Assembly (NCBI GenBank): GCA_029265255.1
Contig: JAJUJQ010000001.1
Span: 372,001 to 436,000, forward strand
Origin: Spirochaetota bacterium
Lineage (GTDB): Bacteria; Spirochaetota; Spirochaetia; Treponematales; Rectinemataceae
Length of the DNA: 64,000 nt
Reading direction: 5' to 3'
This document shows, piece by piece, positions 43,809-52,051 of the stretch; positions within the stretch are counted from its first letter, which is position 1, and each line of letters starts with the position of its first letter. The notes under the pieces were generated by a model. That model was given only the letters and a program-made list of their open reading frames with translations, was not told the origin of the DNA and did no database searches. Position numbers and translations under genes: made by a program.

Positions 43809-45530
43809 CTAATCCTTATCGACATACAGCGAAACCGGAGCGAATCGGTCGACATCGATGAGACCTTTATCGGTGATCTTGAGGCTGGGAATAACCGGCA
43901 GCGCCATGAATGACAGGGTCATCAGAGGAGAAGTTGCCCGAAGTCCTTCCATTTTGAATCTCTCTTCGAATGATCTCAACCGTTCTATGACGAAGTCGGC
44001 GTTCCTCTCGCTCATGAGCCCAGCGATCGGCAATGGCAGATCCAGGATTACTTCCTCACCAATTGTAAACACTAGACCGCCTTTTATCTTGTTGAGATGG
44101 CGCGCTGCCTTGAAGATCGAGACATCGTCCGAGCCGGCGATAATCATGTTATGCGAGTCGTGACTGATCGTGCTGCCAATGGCGCCTCGGCGTAGGCCCA
44201 GTCCATGAATGAAGCCTTTGCCGATGTTCCCTGAGCCGGTATGCCGTTCGATGACGAATATTTTAAGGATGTCGCGGTCTGGTTCAGCCTGCAGTAATCC
44301 ATTCTCTGAAAGCAACGTCTCGATATGCCAACCGGTAAGAAGAGAATTCTGGTTGACTTCAATGACGCGAACCGGCTTGCCGATATCCGGAATTTGGAAA
44401 TCCTCGATGGTCAACCATTTGATATTGACTGAATCGCGGAGCGGAACTGAAGGTGGCACGGTATTATGCACCAGCGCTCCGTCCCTGGCAACGATGTTTC
44501 CGTTTTTAATCACCATATCGGCTTTGAAATTTTCAAGGGAACGGAAAGCAATAAAATCAGCCTGGTATCCAGGAGCGATAGCTCCTTTGTCTGGAATCCG
44601 GAACCAGCGACAGGCGTTAGTTGCAGCGATGCGAAATACATCGATGGGATCAATGCCCGCGCCGAGCATGATTCTGACGCAGAAGTCCATATGCCCTTCG
44701 TCCCTGAGATCGTTGCAGTGTCTGTCGTCCGAACAGATCATGAAACGCCCCGCGTTGTTGCGGGTAACCGCGGGCAGAAGGGGACGGAGGTCTTTCGCTG
44801 TCGATCCTTCGCGAAGCATGATATACATGCCTTTGCCGACTTTCTCGAGCGCTTCTTCGGCGGTGGTGCATTCGTGGTCCGATCCAATGCCGGCGGCAAT
44901 GTAGGCAGTGAGCGCGGCACTTCTCAACCCGGGAGAATGCCCATCAATTGGCCTGCCATTGGAACGGAACAACGCGATCTTATCCATCAGCTGGGGATCT
45001 CTTGAGAGCACACCCGGATAATTCATGACCTCGCCGAGCCCTAATACCCGCGGTTCCTGCAGGAACTGGTGCATGTCGGACGCATAGAGCGCCGCCCCTG
45101 CCGTGTCAAAATCGGTAGCAGGGACACAGGAGGGAACCATGAAAAAGACATCCAGCGGAATATCGCGCGACGCATTAAGCATGTAGCGCATCCCATCATA
45201 GCCCAGGACATTGGCAATCTCGTGGGGGTCGGCGATCACTGTGGTTGTTCCATGGGGCACAACCACCCTCGCGTATTCAGATGGGGTTAGAAGCGACGAT
45301 TCGATATGCACGTGCGCATCGACAAGGCCGGGTGCAAGATACATACCCTGCAAGTCCACAGTCTTCTTGGCTGCGAGGCCATCGTTGACTCCCGCGACAA
45401 CTCCATTCATGACGGATACCGTGGCGTCCGGGATAAGTCTTCCCGACAGCACATCAATGACGGTGCAATTGACGAAATTGATGTCACAGGGGATTTTTCC
45501 GCTTGCTGCATCGATCACGTCTCTGTTCAT
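43809..45530 (-). CDS. ade: Adenine deaminase
   Basis: 573 residues, typical for the bacterial Ade family. Converts adenine to hypoxanthine with release of ammonia. VDAHVHIESSLLTPSEYARVVVPHGTTTVIADPHEIANVLG near residue 70 is the family signature (only its parts are quoted in order). HSPGLRS, GSDHECT and SDDRHCNDLRDEGH hold further metal and catalytic residues. GAGGAAGG lies 6 bases before the ATG. It follows the nucleoside importer genes and so supplies hypoxanthine to the oxidase operon downstream. Confidence 0.96.
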   Translation of the reverse strand: MNRDVIDAASGKIPCDINFVNCTVIDVLSGRLIPDATVSVMNGVVAGVNDGLAAKKTVDLQGMYLAPGLVDAHVHIESSLLTPSEYARVVVPHGTTTVIADPHEIANVLGYDGMRYMLNASRDIPLDVFFMVPSCVPATDFDTAGAALYASDMHQFLQEPRVLGLGEVMNYPGVLSRDPQLMDKIALFRSNGRPIDGHSPGLRSAALTAYIAAGIGSDHECTTAEEALEKVGKGMYIMLREGSTAKDLRPLLPAVTRNNAGRFMICSDDRHCNDLRDEGHMDFCVRIMLGAGIDPIDVFRIAATNACRWFRIPDKGAIAPGYQADFIAFRSLENFKADMVIKNGNIVARDGALVHNTVPPSVPLRDSVNIKWLTIEDFQIPDIGKPVRVIEVNQNSLLTGWHIETLLSENGLLQAEPDRDILKIFVIERHTGSGNIGKGFIHGLGLRRGAIGSTISHDSHNMIIAGSDDVSIFKAARHLNKIKGGLVFTIGEEVILDLPLPIAGLMSERNADFVIERLRSFEERFKMEGLRATSPLMTLSFMALPVIPSLKITDKGLIDVDRFAPVSLYVDKD

Positions 45531-45577
45531 CCAATACCTTCCTCAGATTCTATTCCCGAAGCCTGTCAGGGATAGCA

Positions 45578-46528
45578 TTACTTATCTTCCCTCATATATG
45601 AAGTACCAAGCGCAGCTGGCGATCCAACTCTCTTTGAGAGCGCTTCCCACCAGGTCATGACAACCAGTACCAAAATCGTGCCGATATACGGCATCATATT
45701 CAGGAAGTTGGCGGGAATGCTGGTACCCGAAGCCTGCAGACGGAATTGCACTGCGTTGATGCCTCCGAAAAGAAACGCGCCCCATACTGCTCGCGCAGGA
45801 TTCCACATGGAAAAAATGACTAGAGCAATAACAATCCATCCTCTCCCTCCAGTGATATTCTCCGACCAGCCTGGCGTATAGGAGAGTGAAAGATGTGCCC
45901 CTCCAAGCGCTATCAACATGCCGCCGATGATGGTGTAGAGATATCGTGTGCGGACTACGTCAATACCCATCGCGTCGGCAGTTGAGGGGTCCTCGCCAAC
46001 CGCCCTGAGCCACAGCCCAGATCTTGTTTTATACAGGAAGAACCACGTGAGGGGAAGCAAAAGGTAGACAGCCCAGGTAATAAAATCCTGGTTGATGAAA
46101 GCCGAAAGTATGGGAATGGATCTCGACCATTCCGCTGAAAAGGGCAGAATGCGTTCTGCGCGTAGACCGACCAGCCTGAAATTATTGGCAGCCGGTCCGA
46201 GCCGCTGCCCGAGAAAGCTTGAAAATCCCGTACCAAACAGGGTAATGGAAAGACCCGAAACCACTTGGTTGGCTCGCATCGTCGTTGTGAGGAACGCATG
46301 AAGCAGCGCAAGCAGCGCGCCTGTTCCAGCGGCAATCAACATGGCCAGCGCAATGCTGTGCGTATAAAACACTGTGGAAAACGCCGCGAGAGCTCCCATA
46401 AGCATGATACCCTCAACACCGAGGTTGAGGATTCCACTTCGTTCCGTAAGGATTTCGCCGATAGTCGCGATGGTCAGGCTCGTTCCTGCCCGAATGGTGA
46501 TCGTCAGAATTGAAGTAATCACATCCAT
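45578..46528 (-). CDS. Nucleoside ABC transporter permease 2 (NupQ/YufQ-like)
   Basis: 316 residues with about nine transmembrane helices. TIGEILTERSGILNLGVEGIMLMGALAAF near residue 25 is the BMP-importer permease signature. VVSGLSITLFGTGFSSFLG and AVGEDPSTADAMGIDV near residue 190 (EAA-like coupling loop) are conserved. It lies 3 bases from permease 1 and 47 from ade. Confidence 0.92.
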   Translation of the reverse strand: MDVITSILTITIRAGTSLTIATIGEILTERSGILNLGVEGIMLMGALAAFSTVFYTHSIALAMLIAAGTGALLALLHAFLTTTMRANQVVSGLSITLFGTGFSSFLGQRLGPAANNFRLVGLRAERILPFSAEWSRSIPILSAFINQDFITWAVYLLLPLTWFFLYKTRSGLWLRAVGEDPSTADAMGIDVVRTRYLYTIIGGMLIALGGAHLSLSYTPGWSENITGGRGWIVIALVIFSMWNPARAVWGAFLFGGINAVQFRLQASGTSIPANFLNMMPYIGTILVLVVMTWWEALSKRVGSPAALGTSYMREDK

Positions 46529-46531
46529 GGC

Positions 46532-47626
46532 TCACTCCTTGGAAGCTTCGACACAGGCCGTCTTCGGGACGGTCCGAACCATACGTATCCGATACTCGGT
46601 GAACAGTGAACCAGCAAGCATGGGGAAGAGAATCAGCCCCTGCATGACGACACCCATTGCGGCGGGGAGTCCCATGACCATCTGTACCTGATCACCTCCG
46701 GTCGCGAGCCCAGCCAGCGCGACGGCAACGAACGGCACGGCAAATGGATTGAGCTGGCTCATCCAGGCTACGATGATTGCCGTGTAGCCATAGCCGATTG
46801 AAAGCCCCTGTTGCAAGCGATGTGAAATGCCCAGCACTTCGAAAGAACCAGCAAGGCCACACAATGCTCCCGAGAGCATCACTGCCAGAATGATATTGCG
46901 ATTTACCGCGATACCCTGATAGCGCGCTGCCTTCTGGCTGGCTCCGATAATCTGCAATTCAAAACCCCATCGTGTCCTCTTGAGTACGATCCACAGGATT
47001 ACCGCGAGTGCCAATCCTACCCAGATCCCAATATGGGCACGTCCGAATATTCTGGGTAACCACGCCGATTCTGAGAACATGCGGGAACCTGGGAAACCAT
47101 AACCTTTCGGGTCGCGCCATGGGCCATAGTATAGGAATTCCGAATACAGAATGGCGATGTAGTTCATCATGAGGGTGACCAGTGTCTCGTCCACCTTGAG
47201 CGTGGTCTTGAGCAATGCCGGGATACCTGCCCACAAGGCTCCTGCGAGAATACTTCCCAGTATGGCCGCCAGGAGCAGGGATCGCCCCGGGAAAGCTTTT
47301 TCCAGAAAGAGTGCGACACCAGCGGCCGCGACTCCCCCAAGCGTTAGCTGTCCTTCTGCGCCAATATTCCAAAACTTGAGTCGGAACGCGATGGCGACTC
47401 CTAAACCAGTCAGCACGAGCGGGATAGCCTTGACCAGAGTTTCTGAAAAGCCATGTACACTTCCAAAAGCACCAATGGCCATTGACCCAAAGGTCTTCAG
47501 CGGATCTGCCCCGAAAATAATCAACAGCATTGCGGTTAAAAGAATCGATACGATGAACGACACCAGAGGTACAAGCACGAGCGCGGGGACGGAGGTTGAT
47601 TTTCGTTTCTCGAACACGATCGTCAT
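46532..47626 (-). CDS. Nucleoside ABC transporter permease 1 (NupP/YufP-like)
   Basis: 364 residues, about ten transmembrane segments. FWNIGAEGQLTLGGVAAAGVAL near residue 86 and LKVDETLVTLMMNYIA near residue 145 are typical. The coupling loop is IIGASQKAARYQGIAVNRN. The end of the start region encodes KSTSVPAL from an antisense copy of the GGGGACGGAGG motif. Start overlaps the ATPase stop. Forms the heterodimeric channel with permease 2. Confidence 0.92.
   Translation of the reverse strand: MTIVFEKRKSTSVPALVLVPLVSFIVSILLTAMLLIIFGADPLKTFGSMAIGAFGSVHGFSETLVKAIPLVLTGLGVAIAFRLKFWNIGAEGQLTLGGVAAAGVALFLEKAFPGRSLLLAAILGSILAGALWAGIPALLKTTLKVDETLVTLMMNYIAILYSEFLYYGPWRDPKGYGFPGSRMFSESAWLPRIFGRAHIGIWVGLALAVILWIVLKRTRWGFELQIIGASQKAARYQGIAVNRNIILAVMLSGALCGLAGSFEVLGISHRLQQGLSIGYGYTAIIVAWMSQLNPFAVPFVAVALAGLATGGDQVQMVMGLPAAMGVVMQGLILFPMLAGSLFTEYRIRMVRTVPKTACVEASKE
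47585..47597 (+). repeat. GGGACRGAGG motif copy in permease 1
   Basis: GGGGACGGAGGTT, antisense to the gene; encodes TSVPA near the permease N terminus. Confidence 0.6.
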
Positions 47627-49152
47627 ACTGTCTCCTCCTTGGACATGCCAGCCATCAGCATGCCAATTCGCTCGATGTCGACCTTGTCAGTTTCAAAAAT
47701 GCCCATGAGGTTTCCTTCGAAGAGCACTGCGATCCGATCGGACACCTGCAACAGCTCTTCGATGTCTTCAGAAAAAAGGATGACCCCAAGCCCCGCGTTT
47801 CTCTGCGCAACAAGCTGCTTTCTCACAGTTTCGGTAGCGCCGACATCGAGCCCTCGCGAAGGATACACCGCCACCATGACGGTACGAACCGCACCGATTT
47901 CACGAGCCAGAATGGTTTTCTGGATGTTGCCCCCAGAAAGAAACTTTACCTGTGTGCGTGGACTAGGTGTGGCGATGCTGAATTTCTCAATAAGCGCGCG
48001 AGCCATGCTGAGTATCCTCGCTGGCATCAGGAAAATGCCTGCGGCAAGAGGCTTGGTTCGGTATTGTTTCATGGCAAGATTGTCAGCGACGCTGAGGTCC
48101 CCTACCGCTCCTACCGAGGCGCGATCCTGTGGAATATGAGCGACGCCCTCCCTGATTATCTGAAGAGAGGAGGCGTTCGTCATATCCTTGCCTCCAATGG
48201 TAATTGTGCCAGAGCTCGATTTCCTCAAGCCAGTGATGACCTCGGCCAGCTCACGCTGTCCATTTCCCGCAACACCAGCGATTCCGAGTATTTCTCCGCT
48301 CCGCAGATTGAATGAGATCTCCTTTAACGCCGGCAATCCTCTGTCCCCCAGTGCACTTACACGATCCAGCCCAAGAACGACCTTCCCTGGCGTGCATGGC
48401 TTTTTTTCTATCGAAAAAAGGATCTCGCGGCCGACCATCATTCGTGCCAGCGCTTTGGGATTCGTCTCGCATGTTCGAGCCTCGGCGACCACTTTCCCCT
48501 TGCGCAGCACCATGACGCGATCCGAAAACTCCATCACCTCTTCCATCTTATGGGTAATGAAAATGGCTGATTTTCCCTCTTCCTTCATCGCATGAACGAC
48601 TCTGGCAAGCTCGCGGGATTCCTGAGGCGTCAACACTGCGGTTGGCTCATCCAGGATAAGGATGTCCGTATTGCGGTAAAGCAGCTTCAGTATTTCGACG
48701 CGCTGCTGCTCGCCGACGGACAGCTGCCAGATACTGGCGCCAGGATCAACCTTGAGATGATATTGCTTTGAGAGAGAAAGAAGCCTTTCTCGGACTCTTT
48801 TCAGGTCGATCACGAAAGGTTCCTGCTCGAGCCCAAGAATAATATTTTCAAGCACCGTCATAGAGTCCACGAGCTTGAAATTCTGGTGCACCATTCCGAT
48901 GCCATATTTCTGAGCATCGCGGGGTGAATGAATGGATGCAGGTGCGCCGCTGATCAATATTTCTCCGTCGTCCGGCCGGTAAAGGCCGCACAGAATATTC
49001 ATAAGCGTGCTTTTCCCCGCTCCATTTTCTCCCAGCAGCGCTAATACTTCACCTCGATGGAGTACCAGATCTACGCAATCGTTGGCTTGAACGCCTGGAA
49101 AAGATTTGCTTATCCCACGCATCTCGACTCTGGGACGCATCGTTTCGTTCAT
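47623..49152 (-). CDS. Nucleoside ABC transporter ATPase (duplicated domain, NupO/YufO-like)
   Basis: 509 residues, two ABC domains in tandem. The first has GENGAGKST and LSVGEQQRVEILK and LILDEPTAVLTP; the second has a degenerate P-loop (GVAGNGQRELAE) and FLSGGNIQKTILARE. This is the layout of BMP and ribose-type importers. The ATG at 49152 is preferred (AGGAAAA upstream) over 49167. A terminator-like hairpin separates it from the binding-protein gene. Confidence 0.92.
   Translation of the reverse strand: MNETMRPRVEMRGISKSFPGVQANDCVDLVLHRGEVLALLGENGAGKSTLMNILCGLYRPDDGEILISGAPASIHSPRDAQKYGIGMVHQNFKLVDSMTVLENIILGLEQEPFVIDLKRVRERLLSLSKQYHLKVDPGASIWQLSVGEQQRVEILKLLYRNTDILILDEPTAVLTPQESRELARVVHAMKEEGKSAIFITHKMEEVMEFSDRVMVLRKGKVVAEARTCETNPKALARMMVGREILFSIEKKPCTPGKVVLGLDRVSALGDRGLPALKEISFNLRSGEILGIAGVAGNGQRELAEVITGLRKSSSGTITIGGKDMTNASSLQIIREGVAHIPQDRASVGAVGDLSVADNLAMKQYRTKPLAAGIFLMPARILSMARALIEKFSIATPSPRTQVKFLSGGNIQKTILAREIGAVRTVMVAVYPSRGLDVGATETVRKQLVAQRNAGLGVILFSEDIEELLQVSDRIAVLFEGNLMGIFETDKVDIERIGMLMAGMSKEETV
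48338..48348 (-). repeat. GGGACRGAGG motif copy in the nucleoside ATPase
   Basis: GGGGACAGAGG on the minus strand, sense; encodes GDRG before the second ABC domain. Confidence 0.6.
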
Positions 49153-49240
49153 CGATTTTTCCTGCATGTGGAATATGGTGACGATGTCAGCCTATGCTAT
49201 CCCGGATTTCTTTGCCAGCCCCGCCAAAGGTTCGCAGGGA

Positions 49241-49281
49241 CAAAAAAACCGGCATGCGTCCGGGAGGAACACATACCGGTT
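49241..49281 (-). terminator. Terminator/attenuator after the nucleoside-binding-protein gene
   Basis: On the minus strand AAAACCGGTATGTG pairs with CGCATGCCGGTTTT (two G-U pairs) around an 11-base loop, with a T run (TTTTTTT) at the end. It would reduce read-through so that receptor mRNA exceeds ATPase and permease mRNA. Confidence 0.8.
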
Positions 49282-49290
49282 TTACCAAGC

Positions 49291-50364
49291 TTACTGGACT
49301 TTGCCGACTACGCCTTCGACAAACCAGTCCATGGAAAGCTGCTTGTCGTCAGGGATAACTTCGCCGGCCTTATACACGACCTTGCCACTCTGATCCTTGA
49401 TCGGTCCGGTAAAGATGCTCCAGCCGCCAAGGATCTTCTTCTGCGCGGCGTCGACTTCTTTCCTTACACTTTCAGGCACCTTTGGGCTAAGCGAGGAGAG
49501 TTTCGCGATACCGTCCTTGAGGCCGCCCCAGTAAGAATGGGTCTGCCACTTACCGTCGAGCACCTTCTGGATAGTGTCAATATAGTAGGTCTCCCAGTTC
49601 CACACGGCACTTGCGAGTACTGTATCACCAATAAACTTGCCCATATCCGAGTCGTAGCCGATGGAGAGCTTTCCGCGTTCCTGGGCCGCCTTCTGTGGCT
49701 CGGTGGTATCCTGATGTTGTGCGATGATATCGCAGCCCGCATCCAGCAACGCTACTGCTGCTTCGCGTTCCTTGACAGGATCGTACCAGGTGTTGGTCCA
49801 AACAACCTGAATCTTCGCATTCGGGTTGACCGAGCGTACGCCAAGCGTAAAGCCATTGATACCCCGAACGACTTCAGGAATCGGGAATGCCGCCACATAG
49901 CCGATCTTGTTCGATTTTGTCATGCGGCCTGCGATGATTCCGGTGAGGTACCGCGCTTCCTCAATGCGTCCAAAGTAGGTTGCCATATTTGGTGCGGTCT
50001 TGTAGCCGGAGCAGTGCTCAAAAATGACTTTCGGGAACTCTTTTGCCACTGCCAGCGTGGGATCCATGTATCCGAAGCTGGTGGTGAAGATGACATCATA
50101 GCCAGCTTGCGCGTACTGGCGGATAACACGCTCGGCATCGGGACCTTCGGGCACATTTTCAATGTATTTCGTCTCGATCCTGTCTCCGAAGAATTTCTGC
50201 AGCGCGAGGCGGCCGCGCTCGTGCTCGTAGGTCCAGCCAAGATCGCCCGGAGGGCCAATATAGACAAAAGCGACTCTGAGCGGCTTTTTGGCTTGTGCGG
50301 TGGCGGGCAGCACGAGCGAAACCAGCAAGAGGATCGCGAGCAGACCCATTACGATCTTTCTCAT
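49291..50364 (-). CDS. BMP-family nucleoside-binding protein
   Basis: 357 residues. Periplasmic receptor of the BMP (PnrA/Med) family. The signal peptide MRKIVMGLLAILLLVSLVLPATAQA has no lipobox Cys, so it is probably soluble in the periplasm, unlike the PnrA lipoprotein. VAFVYIGPPGDLGWTYEHERG and IFTTSFGYMDPTLAVAKEFP and IGYVAAFPIPEVVRGINGFTLG are family motifs. AAAGGAG lies 7 bases before the ATG at 50364. First gene of the importer-ade unit. Confidence 0.93.
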   Translation of the reverse strand: MRKIVMGLLAILLLVSLVLPATAQAKKPLRVAFVYIGPPGDLGWTYEHERGRLALQKFFGDRIETKYIENVPEGPDAERVIRQYAQAGYDVIFTTSFGYMDPTLAVAKEFPKVIFEHCSGYKTAPNMATYFGRIEEARYLTGIIAGRMTKSNKIGYVAAFPIPEVVRGINGFTLGVRSVNPNAKIQVVWTNTWYDPVKEREAAVALLDAGCDIIAQHQDTTEPQKAAQERGKLSIGYDSDMGKFIGDTVLASAVWNWETYYIDTIQKVLDGKWQTHSYWGGLKDGIAKLSSLSPKVPESVRKEVDAAQKKILGGWSIFTGPIKDQSGKVVYKAGEVIPDDKQLSMDWFVEGVVGKVQ

Positions 50365-50394
50365 GAAGTGCTCCTTTTCTTTTACGGATGTCAA

Positions 50395-50413
50395 ATCCGG
50401 TATAGAACCGGAT
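50395..50413 (-). other. Leader hairpin in the nucleoside importer mRNA
   Basis: ATCCGGT and ACCGGAT form a perfect 7 bp stem with a 5-base loop, 31 bases before the start codon. A GTCAAAT sequence at 50389-50395 repeats a half-site of the upstream operator. Confidence 0.45.
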
Positions 50414-50451
50414 GCGCATCGCGCGCGTGAAGGCACATGGTGCGCGAAAAA

Positions 50452-50485
50452 AGTGTAGCCTTCATTTGACGCGCTGTCAAATGAA
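50452..50485 (-). promoter_or_regulatory. Promoter of the nucleoside importer operon with overlapping inverted-repeat operator
   Basis: On the minus strand TTGACA (50475-50480), exactly 17 bases, TACACT (50452-50457). A perfect inverted repeat with 10 bp arms, TTCATTTGAC and GTCAAATGAA, spaced by 5 bases (50461-50485), covers the -35 box and part of the spacer. A dimeric repressor bound here would block RNA polymerase. Confidence 0.75.
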
Positions 50486-50526
50486 AAGTGGAGCTTGTGA
50501 ACGAATATGCTGAACGTGTGAGGAGC

Positions 50527-51327
50527 TTACCTGCTTGTGACGAATGCATCCGGGCTGGTTCCAGGAACCGCCTTTACCGTGGCGATCCATTTTCTCGCTT
50601 CTTCCATGGAAGCGTAGGGCCCGACCTTTACCTGGTAATAGGTTTTGCCCCCAATCGCCTTTTTCGAAACGATCGAAGTCATCCCGCGAGAAGTGAATTC
50701 CTCATGAAGCTTATCCGCAACCGGTTTGGAAGAAAAACTGCCGACCTGAATCCAGTATTCCACGACTCCTGCGGGCGAGGAGGAAGGGGCAGGTGATGTG
50801 GAAGGAGGGACAGAGGTGGGCGCAGTGGGGGAAGCGCTTGAAGCCTTGGGAGCAGGTGAGGAAGGAGCTGGCGCTGAAGATGGCTTTGGCTCAGGCGCGG
50901 GGACGGAGGATTTCGTTGCCGATAGAATAGGCTGGCTGACTTTAGGTTCCTTAGTGGGTTCTGAGGAAGCTGCACCGGCAGACGGACTTGAGGGGCCAGT
51001 TCCTGGCGCAGGGACTACGACGACAGAGGGAGAGTTCTTTGCATTTGTGGTATCGGGGACAGAGGATGTTACTGCTGGGCTCTGAGCCGTTGATTCCGAA
51101 GGCGCGCTATCCGTCCCTGATGGGGTGCTTTTGATCACGACACTTGGAAACACCGAAAAATCATTGGGGAAAGCCGGTTTGGCAGGAGATCGACCCGAAA
51201 TATCGAAAGGCCGCATTTCGGTCTCGGATGATGGTTTGAAGATGAAAAAAACCGCCAAAAGCACGATCAAGGTAAAACCGCTGATCGCGACGGCAATCCA
51301 GAGAATTTTTTTTGATCTATCCGACAT
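50527..51327 (-). CDS. SPOR-domain membrane protein
   Basis: 266 residues. Short cytoplasmic N terminus, one transmembrane helix (ILWIAVAISGFTLIVLLAVFFIF), a long Pro/Ser/Ala/Thr-rich linker (about 40-190) and a C-terminal SPOR domain (YWIQVGSFSSKPVADKLHEEF, YYQVKVGPYASMEEARKW), which binds denuded peptidoglycan at division sites. The FtsN-like layout suggests a cell-division role. The ATG at 51327 is chosen for its GAGGTG site; an ATG at 51381 has none. Three copies of the GGGACRGAGG motif lie in the linker. Confidence 0.88.
   Translation of the reverse strand: MSDRSKKILWIAVAISGFTLIVLLAVFFIFKPSSETEMRPFDISGRSPAKPAFPNDFSVFPSVVIKSTPSGTDSAPSESTAQSPAVTSSVPDTTNAKNSPSVVVVPAPGTGPSSPSAGAASSEPTKEPKVSQPILSATKSSVPAPEPKPSSAPAPSSPAPKASSASPTAPTSVPPSTSPAPSSSPAGVVEYWIQVGSFSSKPVADKLHEEFTSRGMTSIVSKKAIGGKTYYQVKVGPYASMEEARKWIATVKAVPGTSPDAFVTSR
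50807..51066 (+). repeat. Three GGGACRGAGG motif copies in the SPOR gene linker
   Basis: GGGACAGAGG at 50807-50816, GGGGACGGAGG at 50899-50909 and GGGGACAGAGG at 51055-51065, all antisense to the gene and inside the Pro/Ser-rich linker. The related GACAGAGGG at 51022 lacks the leading GG. Confidence 0.7.
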
Positions 51328-51400
51328 TGTATGCACCTCTGTTTCTATATCATCGGCATCCAAAAGGCGCAGGTTGAGCATGAAAAAAGCCGATGAGTGT

Positions 51401-52021
51401 TCAAGAATTACTGGATCTTCGGTTTCGGCTCCTCATGAGCGCAAGCAGAATCCTGTCGACCTGATCGGACAGCATGAGAAGGGATCCGAAATTTGAAATA
51501 TAGTAGACAGGAATAGGCGGACGGGGACGGAGGTGCCAAAGCGACCGTTGGGACAGAATTCTGCGAAAGGCTTGCGATGGAGAGAGCCCATCACGCTGCC
51601 GCGCTCGGAAAATCCGTGTTAGAACAGGCGCTCTGACTTCAATGATCGCAGAGCAGCGGTCCCTCTGTGGAAAGCGATAGAGAAGGGCCGCATTGATGCA
51701 GAGCTTTTCGGTGCGCTTTTTTTGGTGTTCCATCAGCAGGGTATCCAGGATCGACAACATTTCAGGGTGAACGATGGATTCTAGTTTCGCCATGAGAGAT
51801 GGATTGTTGAATACCATGGCTCCAAGCGCTCTGCGATCGACGGTTCCGTCATTGAGCAGTATGCGGGACCCAAATGCTTCCTTGATTTTCTCCGCAACAT
51901 TCTGAAGCGCCTGGTGTCCTAGTCGATCGACATCAATGATTTCCCAGCCATGTTCGGCGAGAATGTTTGCAACCTCATTCTTGCCAGCGCAATAACCGCC
52001 AGTTAAACCAATTATGTCCAT
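51401..52021 (-). CDS. coaE: Dephospho-CoA kinase
   Basis: 206 residues. Last step of coenzyme A synthesis. The P-loop reads TGGYCAGKNEVA rather than TGGIGSGKS. DVDRLGHQAL near residue 30 is the substrate-binding Asp region, IVHPEML and RIFRARQRDGLSPSQAFRRI the lid region. A basic stretch HLRPRPPIP near residue 170 comes from the GGGGACGGAGG motif and is not part of the usual family sequence. Confidence 0.9.
   Translation of the reverse strand: MDIIGLTGGYCAGKNEVANILAEHGWEIIDVDRLGHQALQNVAEKIKEAFGSRILLNDGTVDRRALGAMVFNNPSLMAKLESIVHPEMLSILDTLLMEHQKKRTEKLCINAALLYRFPQRDRCSAIIEVRAPVLTRIFRARQRDGLSPSQAFRRILSQRSLWHLRPRPPIPVYYISNFGSLLMLSDQVDRILLALMRSRNRRSSNS
51523..51534 (+). repeat. GGGACRGAGG motif copy in coaE
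   Basis: GGGGACGGAGGT, antisense; encodes LRPRP in the C-terminal part of CoaE. Confidence 0.65.
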
Positions 52022-52051
52022 TTGTAACCATCCTGCGGATACCGATCCGTG

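Noticed and set aside
49057..50430. 457-codon plus-strand open frame opposite the BMP binding protein
   Set aside because: It is antisense to an unmistakable gene, a terminator and a promoter, and shows no domain.
50461..50485. Inverted repeat read as a terminator for the SPOR gene
   Set aside because: A T run follows only after 7 unpaired bases, while the repeat coincides exactly with a well-spaced TTGACA/TACACT promoter. The operator reading explains more, though both could hold.
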